Below are positions 23,384 through 30,210 of a stretch of DNA of 37,440 bases, in pieces. The translations under genes and the position numbers were made by a program. The stretch is from Planctomycetota bacterium (GTDB taxonomy: Bacteria; Planctomycetota; MHYJ01; WSZJ01; JACPWG01): the NCBI GenBank assembly GCA_016197205.1, contig JACPWG010000125.1:1-37440 (forward strand), in the 5' to 3' direction. The notes beneath the pieces were generated by a model. The model ran no database searches. It was not told where the DNA came from and was given only the letters and a program-made list of their open reading frames with translations. How positions within the stretch are numbered: the stretch's first letter is position 1; each line of letters begins with the position of its first letter.

Positions 23384-25588
23384 CTATTTTTTTCTTCCAA
23401 AGTGCATCGCGAGGATCATCTCGGCCACCGCGAACGCCACCACCAAGTACGCCAGATACTTCCACATCCGGCTCGGCGGCGACTTCACCTCCAGCGCCTC
23501 TCCGGGCTGGCCGGTCTGGTCGCGCTGGAGCTGGAACTTCAGCTCCGGGAACCGCTGCCGCAGCTCTTCCTCGTTGATCGGCGCGAGGTCTCCTTCCCCC
23601 GGGTCCACGTTCACCGTGAAATAGGAGATCAGCTCGGTCTTCGCCCCTTCGTCCCCCGGCTTTTCCAGCACGTAGACGCCCGCGTCCTCCGTGCCCTTGT
23701 AGGAGAGGTAGAAGCCTTCTCCCACCTGCGCCGGGAGCAGGGCCGTGACGCCGCGGCGCGGCGTCGTGAGGTTGAAGATCCGCGCATATTCGTTCAAGTG
23801 CAGGAAATGCTCCAGCGCCTCGCCGACCTGCACGTTCTTGAAGGTCTGGGGCTGGGAGGACAGGTACTGCGCGAGCTGGTCGACCAGGATCACGTAGCCC
23901 TGCTCCTTGATCATGTCGGTCCACTCGTAGTCGGCCGTGGTCGTGCACAGAATGACCTTGCCGCGGCCGAAGCGCCTCTCGATCAGGGCCGGACTCCCCG
24001 CGCTGTCCGTGTAGCGGGCCAGCACCTTCACCTCGGGTCGCGTCTCGTCCGGCGTGGTCGCGTAGTACTCGTAGACCGGCAGGTTCGCCAGCAAGGGGCG
24101 GGCCCGGGCGTCGGTGAAGAACGAAAGCGCCGGGTGGTTGAGGGTCGGCTTCTCCAGCCGGACCGCGTGCCCGTGCGTCTTGTCTCCGCTGGGGTCCCCC
24201 AGCTCCGCCGGCAGCAGGCCCTCCCCCTTCTTCCAGAGCAGCTCGTTGTACCCGCTCTTCGAGACCCGGTCGCCGAGGAAAACGAGCAGCCCGCCGCCCG
24301 ACTTCACGTAAGTCTCCAGCTCCGCGAGCTTGTCCTCGTAGATCATCTCCAGGTTGGTGAGGATCACCAGGTCGAAGTTCTTGACCGGGGTGGACGGGAA
24401 CGAGATCGGGGTCACCGTGTCGACCGCGAAGATCGACGCGCGTTCGAGCGCATCCGTGTCGGTCGTGGGGTTCAGCGCGAGGCGGACGAAGATGGCCTCG
24501 TCCTGGTAGCGTTCGTTGTCCGGGCTCGGCTCGCCGTCCACGAGGAGGACGCGGAGGGTCACGTGGGCGTCGACCGCGAGCGAGCGGCGGTTGTCGGCGG
24601 GCAGCGCATCGGGGTCCAGCTCCGCGGTGACGACGTGCGGGCCCGCCTCGTGGAACTTGAAGCTGAACGGGGCCGGGCGGGCCTGCCCGGGCGGGACCGA
24701 AATGGGCGCGGTCTCCTGCTTGGCGTTGTCCACGAAGAACGTCACGGAGGTCGCCGCCTCCTCCTCGCCGAAATTGTGGATCTCGGCGGCGAACTCGATC
24801 GACGTGTCGGTGCCGATGATCTTCGCGGGCGTGGAGATGGACTTCACCGCGAGGTTGCGCCGGTCCCCGGAGCCGACGTCCACGACGTGGAAGGTCGTGT
24901 CCGGGAGGGAGGCGATCTTCGTGAGCGCGTCGCGCAGCGCCTGTTTCTCCTGCTCCTCCACCGTCCAGCCGATCCGTGCGAGGTCGGTGAGGAGGACGAC
25001 CTTCCTGCGCGTGAGCGTGGACTTTTCGAGGAGCTCGGACAGCACGGGGAAGACCTGCGTCACGCGGGTGCCGCGGTCGGAGAGGGCCAGCTCCGCGATC
25101 CGCTTCTTCGCGAGGTCGACCTGGACGGAGGGGTCGGCCATGAGCAGCGTCGGGGCGTCCGAGAGGAGGACGAGGGAGACCTTGTCCCCCTTGGCGATGT
25201 CGATCTGGTTGAGGATGGCACCGGCCGCGGACTTGGCGCGGTCGAACGGCGTGCGCTGTCCGGACTTCTGGTAGCCCATGCTGTAGGAGTTGTCGAGGAC
25301 GAGGACGAAGTGCGTGTCGCGGGCGATGAGCGCGGAGAGGGCGGTCTGCTTCAGGACCGGCTGGGCGAGCGCGGCCGCGAGGAGGACCAGGATGCCCACG
25401 CGGAGCGCCAGCAGGAGCAGGTTTTCAAGCTGGAGCCGCCGCCGGGTCTTCTGGACCGCGCGGAGCAGGAACTCCATCGCAGCCCACTTGATGCGTCGGT
25501 ACTTCTGGCGGTTGAGGAGATGGATGATGATCGGGATCGCGCCCGCGAGCGCGAACCAGAGCATCGAGGAGTTGACGAAGCTACCCAT
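23384..25588 (-). CDS. BatA-domain and VWA-domain membrane protein
   Basis: A 734-residue protein. Residues 1-80 are the BatA (aerotolerance regulator N-terminal) domain: helix MLWFALAGAIPIIIHLLNRQ, the basic RRIKWAAMEFL segment and a second helix LLLLALRVGILVLLAAALAQ. The VWA domain follows, with DxSxS in VLVLDNSYSMGYQ and LSDRGTRVTQVFPVLSELLE in its middle. The second half contains a CARDB-like beta region (IEFAAEIHNFGEEEAATSVT), an amidotransferase-like region (RVLLVDGEPSPDNERYQDEA; ETYVKSGGGLLVFLGDRVSK), and a final transmembrane helix (YLAYLVVAFAVAEMILAMHF). It precedes the second VWA gene on the same strand. The expected MoxR ATPase and DUF58 genes of such clusters are not in the window. 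The promoter is at 25712-25740. Confidence 0.92.
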   Translation of the reverse strand: MGSFVNSSMLWFALAGAIPIIIHLLNRQKYRRIKWAAMEFLLRAVQKTRRRLQLENLLLLALRVGILVLLAAALAQPVLKQTALSALIARDTHFVLVLDNSYSMGYQKSGQRTPFDRAKSAAGAILNQIDIAKGDKVSLVLLSDAPTLLMADPSVQVDLAKKRIAELALSDRGTRVTQVFPVLSELLEKSTLTRRKVVLLTDLARIGWTVEEQEKQALRDALTKIASLPDTTFHVVDVGSGDRRNLAVKSISTPAKIIGTDTSIEFAAEIHNFGEEEAATSVTFFVDNAKQETAPISVPPGQARPAPFSFKFHEAGPHVVTAELDPDALPADNRRSLAVDAHVTLRVLLVDGEPSPDNERYQDEAIFVRLALNPTTDTDALERASIFAVDTVTPISFPSTPVKNFDLVILTNLEMIYEDKLAELETYVKSGGGLLVFLGDRVSKSGYNELLWKKGEGLLPAELGDPSGDKTHGHAVRLEKPTLNHPALSFFTDARARPLLANLPVYEYYATTPDETRPEVKVLARYTDSAGSPALIERRFGRGKVILCTTTADYEWTDMIKEQGYVILVDQLAQYLSSQPQTFKNVQVGEALEHFLHLNEYARIFNLTTPRRGVTALLPAQVGEGFYLSYKGTEDAGVYVLEKPGDEGAKTELISYFTVNVDPGEGDLAPINEEELRQRFPELKFQLQRDQTGQPGEALEVKSPPSRMWKYLAYLVVAFAVAEMILAMHFGRKK

Positions 25589-25711
25589 GCGCTCGGCTCA
25601 AAGCTCCCAAGACCGGAATGCGGGGGGGACGGCGCGGACGGTCGACGGCGGCGGCCGGCACGGGGGCGGGGGGAGACCCCCCTCCGCCGGGACGGTCGAT
25701 GGAAAACCCTC

Positions 25712-25740
25712 TTTATGGCAGGGCCTGGGGCGCAAGTCAA
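25712..25740 (-). promoter_or_regulatory. promoter for the BatA/VWA genes
   Basis: Minus-strand TTGACT (25740-25735), a 17-bp spacer and CATAAA (25717-25712), about 125 bp before the ATG at 25588. It would drive the BatA gene and possibly the downstream VWA gene. Confidence 0.6.
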
Positions 25741-25809
25741 GGGTAAACGCGTCGCGGGGAAAGGCGGACCGGCAGCAGGACGGAATCGCGGGCGGACGGA
25801 GGGGGCGGC

Positions 25810-28800
25810 CTATTTCAAGTCCAGCGCATACCGCACGAAAGCCTTCTCCGCCGCCGCGAGGTCCACCTTGGCCCAGGTCTTCTTGAAGGCGCTCCGGTTC
25901 GTCATGCCCTCCCGCAGGTCCTTGATGTAGTCCTGGAGCGTCTCCTTCAGCACCGGCTCCCGTCCGCTCATGAAAAAGTGGATCATCGCCCACGCTTGCG
26001 CGTAGCGGAAGCTCACGAGCTGCGGCGGCCCCCCGTAGAACTCCGCCGGCGTCTCCAGCAGGATCCGCTTGAAGGGCAAGATCGGCTGTCCCGCGCGCAG
26101 GTAGTACTGCAGACCGCGAAGACGGCCCTCGAGCACCCTCGCGGTCTTCACCACCTTGCCGCCCTTCACTTCCGAGGCCCCAAAGTACTCCGCGAGCCCT
26201 TCGTTGAGCCAGAACGGCGCCTCGGGCAGAAGCGGTTCGAAGAACTGGTGGAAACCCTCGTGATAGAGCACGTGCATCGTGTCCGCGCCCGAGGCGTCCC
26301 CCTTGTCTTCGAAGAGCATGAGCTGCCGGTACTCGGGGTGGTAATAGCCGAGCGTAAACTCCGCGCGATTGTCGGTGCTCAGCTCCGCGTAGGTCTGGTA
26401 GCCTTCCTTCGTCTCGAACACGAGCACGTCCCCCTTCGGCGAGGTGGGCAAGCTCACGTGGAACGTCTCGGCGTAGTACGCGGCGACGGCCTCGAGGCTC
26501 TCCGCGAATTGCGCGGCCTTGGCCGCGCTGATGTCGCTGCGGACGAGGTAGTGAGGACTTTCCTTCGCGTGCGTCTTGGTCCAGAGCGGACCGCGCTTCA
26601 CGTGCCGGGCGTTGCGCAGGCTCTGGCGCGTCTCGAGGTCGGAGGGCTCCAGCTCGACCGCGAGCTCAAGGTCGGCGATGGCGTCGTCGTAGGCGTGCCT
26701 CCGAAAGGCGAGGCTGCCGCGCGCCGCGTACGCCTCGGGGTAGTCCGGCGCGGTCTCCAACGCCATTCGGATCTGCTCACGCGCCGCGTCCAGGTCGCCA
26801 CGGTGCAGGTAGAGGCGCGCCAGCAGGATCCGCGCCTCGTGGAAGTCGGGGGCGAGCTCGAGCGCCTTCGTCATGTCCGAGAGCCCCGCGGCCGTCTCCC
26901 CCATGTACCGATACCCGAGGAGCCCGCGGAAGAAGTAGCCCCCGGCGAAACCCGGCGCCTCGGCGAGAAGCCGGCCGAGGCCGAGGAAGAGCTCCTCCGG
27001 GTCTTCGATCTCGCCGCGGCTGATCCCGGCCTTCACCCGCTGGTAGGCCTCACGGGCGCGGGGGGAGAGCCCCTTCAGCCCGTCCTCCTCGATCGACAGC
27101 GGCGCGTCGGCGTCGGCGTCGGCGTCCTTCCGGCGCCGCACTCGGCCGCCGGGCCTGAGGTCCTCCTCCAGCTCGCGCAACGCCAGCGTCTCCGCCTCGG
27201 AAAACGTCTTTCGGATCCAGTCCTGGCCGACCTTCCCCTCCATCGAAAGTTGGTCGATGCTCACCGAGCCCTGCCCCGCTTCCTCGCGCATCCCGCCCAC
27301 CAGGATCATCACTTCGCTGAACCGATGCTCGTCCCCCTTCCAAACGGTCTTGCCTCCCGCAAGCACCTCGAACTTCAGGCTGGCGAACCGCAGCGTGATC
27401 GGCCCGGCCGGTAGCGGGGTGGACGGGAGCAGCTCTTCCCCCTCCCGCTGTGTCCATTTCTCGACGGAGAACCCCCGCCCTTCGGGGTCCACCCGGACGA
27501 CGAAGCCCGTCTCCAGCTCGCCGTCCTTGGTGAAGAACACGCCGAACAGGGGGGAGGCGCCCTGGCCCTTGAAGCCGGAGGCGTTCACGGTGACCTCGTC
27601 GAGGAAGGCGACTTCCTTCGGCGAGGCCCAGAACCACTTCTGTCCGCCGAGATGCAGCCGCCCGTTCTTCGCGTCCACCGTCGTGCCCTCGCGCGAGCGG
27701 AAGTCCTGGATCTCCTCCGGCCGGTTGAAAGGGTAGGCGACGCGGAGGAAATTGGTGCCGACGCGGCGCCAGTCGCCTTTGAAGAGGTTCTTGCGTTCGC
27801 GGAACTTTTTGAGGTCGGGGAGGCGGCCGGCGTAGGCGGGGTCGAGCTTGGCGGCGAGGTCGAATTCGCGCTGGGCGTCGTCCAGGAGGTCGCGGAGGGT
27901 ACAGAAGCGGCCGAGCTGGTAATGGCTCTCGGCCTCGTCGGGGGGATAGGCGGAGCGCCGCAGGTCGTAGGCGACCTTCGGGTCGAGGATGTCCCAGGCG
28001 AGCGGCATGCGGACCTTGGGATTCTGGGATTCGACGGTCACGCCGTCCTCGGAGTACTGGAGGATGCGGGTGTCCTTGAGGACGAGGTCCTTGGAAAGGT
28101 CGAGGGTGAGCGGGGACTTCCGGGTCGCTTCGATGATGCGGTCCGCCTGCGACCGGAGTTCCTGACTTTTTTTTGCGTGCGCTTCGAGGAGGCTCTTGCG
28201 GGCGGCCTCGACATGGTCGCGGCGCGCGACTTTCCGAGCGGCTGCGGCCTCGCCCTGCGCCTGCTTCCGCGCCGCGAGTTCCGCCGCGTCGGCGGTCCGG
28301 GCGGACTGCCAGGCGTTCAGCTCGTCGAGCGCGGCGTCGACCGTCTTTTGCAAGTCGGGCAGCCCCCAGCGACGGGCGGTTTGGAGCAGGGCGATGCCCT
28401 CGTCAAGCTTCCCTTCGGCCGCAAGCTGCCGGGCCTGCCGCGAAAGGGCGGCCAGGGCGATCTCCGCGTCGGACCGGACCTGCCGCAGCAGGTCCGGGAT
28501 TCGGGAGGCCAGCTTGCCTTCGACGTCGAGCCGGGCGGGGAAGGCAAGGAGGCGCGTCATGGCCTCGCCGTATTTGTGTTCGCCCACGGAGGTGGCGGCC
28601 TCATCGAACTTTTTTTTGGCCTCGTCCGCGTCCCGGCGCAGGCGGGCGGCGAGGGCGAGCGCCCGGTCGCCGAGGGGCGAGTCCCCGGCGCGCGCCGCGA
28701 ACCCCCGGCAGCCGTCAAGGAAGCGGGAAAGGTCGAGCGGGCGCGCTCGGGAAGCGGCCTCGACGGAGGCGAATGCGGCGTCGAGCGCCTCGGTGCGTGC

Positions 28801-29964
28801 CGCCGCGGCGCGCGCATCCGCCGCGGCCTGCTCCAGACGGGCGGAGCTGCCGGAGCTCGAGATGACCAGCGCGGCGACCAGAAGCGCCGCCGCGCCGGCC
28901 AGAGCGGCGACCGTCGTCCACGGCACGCCCGGCCGACCCGCGCGTCGACGGCTCCGGTAGTCCACATACTGCGGCTCCGCCGCCTCGGTCGGGCGCGTGA
29001 GTCGCGCCGTGGGTCTGGAGGTCTTGCGGACGGGCGGCGCAGGCGGGGCCTCCGGCGGGGCGTCGGCGCGCGGGAGGCGTCGCGTCTCGTTCGACGGCCG
29101 ATGGAGGCCGACCTCCGTGCGGCGGGTCGACGTGCGAGGAGTCGGGCGGGGCGCCGTCGGCTCCGGGACCGTCGGCGGCATTTGAATCTGGACGGTGGGT
29201 CGCGTCCGCCGCGCCGTACCGGCGTCGATGGCCGGCGCAACCGGGGGCGTCGGTCGAAGCTGCGGCGGGGACGGCAAGAGCGGCTGAAGGACAGGAAGGT
29301 CTAGGGGCGCGTCCGGCTCCGCGCCGCGCGGCGCTGGGGGCGCCGGCGGTTCGGGAGACGCGGCGCCCGCGTCCGACGCCGGCAGGATCAGCGGGGCGCG
29401 ACCGATGAAGCTGCCGGACGCGTCGAGCCTTTCCCCTTGCGCTCCCTCGCGGAGCAGCGAACGGCACTTCGGGCAGAGGAGCGGGCGGCTGAGGTCGACG
29501 CCCGCGAGGTTGTACTGCGATCCGCAGCCGGGACAGGAGGCGAGCTGTTTGCCTTGCGAACGGAGCAGTTCGAAGACCTGGCTCCGGGTGAGGTAGCCGC
29601 GCGCATACAGGATTTCCCCGAGGCGCTTCGCGTCCCCCTGAGCTTCCAGCAGGCCCTGGACGCGGATCGCGTCGTTGAGCTGGTCGAGCGTGATCCAGCC
29701 GCGACGCAGCGCCTCGCCGCCGATCATCGTCTCGAGGCGCGGCTTCGAAGAGTAGTCGGATGGGCGGGCCAGGTTCGTCGCCTGGAGCCGCTGCAGGGCG
29801 AGCAGCTCCTCCGGGGTCAGGAAGTGTCGTTCGACGAGCAGCTCGGCGAGGGTGCGCCCGCCGCCCGACGCCTGCTCCCGCAGCAGGATGTCCAGGTGGG
29901 CCTGGGTCAGGTATCCTTGCTGGAGGGCGAGCTTGCCGAGGAGGATTTCGTTTGACTGGTCCAT
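25810..29964 (-). CDS. giant MshEN-like / zinc ribbon / TPR / metallopeptidase protein
   Basis: A 1384-residue protein beginning at ATG 29964, preceded by GGAGGGGGA. Residues 1-137 carry four MshEN-like motifs, for example LLGKLALQQGYLTQAHLDIL and RLGEILYARGYLTRSQVFEL, the latter a full RLGxxLxxxGxLxxxxLxxxL match. A zinc ribbon follows (CPGC about 140-143, CPKC about 164-167), then a long Pro/Arg-rich linker, a transmembrane helix at about 352-372 (TTVAALAGAAALLVAALVIS) and a helical stalk. A jelly-roll-like region (about 770-905) and TPRs (about 970-1108) come next. The C-terminal 245 residues form a gluzincin metallopeptidase domain: LYHEGFHQFF (HExxH) near 1236 and the third ligand in LNEGLAEYF near 1253, as in DUF1570-type proteins. 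The inferred topology is a cytoplasmic sensor end and an exported peptidase end. The fusion is unusual; its substrate is unknown. Confidence 0.9.
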   Translation of the reverse strand: MDQSNEILLGKLALQQGYLTQAHLDILLREQASGGGRTLAELLVERHFLTPEELLALQRLQATNLARPSDYSSKPRLETMIGGEALRRGWITLDQLNDAIRVQGLLEAQGDAKRLGEILYARGYLTRSQVFELLRSQGKQLASCPGCGSQYNLAGVDLSRPLLCPKCRSLLREGAQGERLDASGSFIGRAPLILPASDAGAASPEPPAPPAPRGAEPDAPLDLPVLQPLLPSPPQLRPTPPVAPAIDAGTARRTRPTVQIQMPPTVPEPTAPRPTPRTSTRRTEVGLHRPSNETRRLPRADAPPEAPPAPPVRKTSRPTARLTRPTEAAEPQYVDYRSRRRAGRPGVPWTTVAALAGAAALLVAALVISSSGSSARLEQAAADARAAAARTEALDAAFASVEAASRARPLDLSRFLDGCRGFAARAGDSPLGDRALALAARLRRDADEAKKKFDEAATSVGEHKYGEAMTRLLAFPARLDVEGKLASRIPDLLRQVRSDAEIALAALSRQARQLAAEGKLDEGIALLQTARRWGLPDLQKTVDAALDELNAWQSARTADAAELAARKQAQGEAAAARKVARRDHVEAARKSLLEAHAKKSQELRSQADRIIEATRKSPLTLDLSKDLVLKDTRILQYSEDGVTVESQNPKVRMPLAWDILDPKVAYDLRRSAYPPDEAESHYQLGRFCTLRDLLDDAQREFDLAAKLDPAYAGRLPDLKKFRERKNLFKGDWRRVGTNFLRVAYPFNRPEEIQDFRSREGTTVDAKNGRLHLGGQKWFWASPKEVAFLDEVTVNASGFKGQGASPLFGVFFTKDGELETGFVVRVDPEGRGFSVEKWTQREGEELLPSTPLPAGPITLRFASLKFEVLAGGKTVWKGDEHRFSEVMILVGGMREEAGQGSVSIDQLSMEGKVGQDWIRKTFSEAETLALRELEEDLRPGGRVRRRKDADADADAPLSIEEDGLKGLSPRAREAYQRVKAGISRGEIEDPEELFLGLGRLLAEAPGFAGGYFFRGLLGYRYMGETAAGLSDMTKALELAPDFHEARILLARLYLHRGDLDAAREQIRMALETAPDYPEAYAARGSLAFRRHAYDDAIADLELAVELEPSDLETRQSLRNARHVKRGPLWTKTHAKESPHYLVRSDISAAKAAQFAESLEAVAAYYAETFHVSLPTSPKGDVLVFETKEGYQTYAELSTDNRAEFTLGYYHPEYRQLMLFEDKGDASGADTMHVLYHEGFHQFFEPLLPEAPFWLNEGLAEYFGASEVKGGKVVKTARVLEGRLRGLQYYLRAGQPILPFKRILLETPAEFYGGPPQLVSFRYAQAWAMIHFFMSGREPVLKETLQDYIKDLREGMTNRSAFKKTWAKVDLAAAEKAFVRYALDLK

Positions 29965-30011
29965 GCCGTCCCCCTCCGGAGGCAGAAGAGGTCCCGCCGC
30001 GTAGGACTCGG

Positions 30012-30040
30012 ATCGTAGCAAGGCCGGTAGCGGAAGTCAA
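30012..30040 (-). promoter_or_regulatory. promoter for the giant peptidase gene
   Basis: Minus-strand TTGACT (30040-30035), a 17-bp spacer and TACGAT (30017-30012). Transcription would begin near 30005, leaving about 40 nt before the ATG at 29964. This supports 29964 rather than the in-frame upstream codon at 30021. Confidence 0.7.
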
Positions 30041-30074
30041 GGCGGTCGGCCGCGCCCGGGGGAGCGCTCCGCTT

Positions 30075-30106
30075 GAACCCTGCCGAATTCAAACCCTGCC
30101 GAATTC
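30075..30106. repeat. 16-bp direct tandem repeat upstream of the restriction-modification gene
   Basis: GAACCCTGCCGAATTC at 30075-30090 is followed at once by AAACCCTGCCGAATTC at 30091-30106 (15 of 16 identical). It lies in the divergent gap between the peptidase gene and the restriction-modification gene and could be an operator or a slippage product. Confidence 0.6.
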
Positions 30107-30210
30107 TCCGTGCATCATGGCGAGAGTTCCAGTATCGTAGATCTCTACGCCTAGGTCGGTCGACCTCTTCCTGCTTTCCCCCGCGCGCGCCGCCCAACGG
30201 CCCTCCCGTC

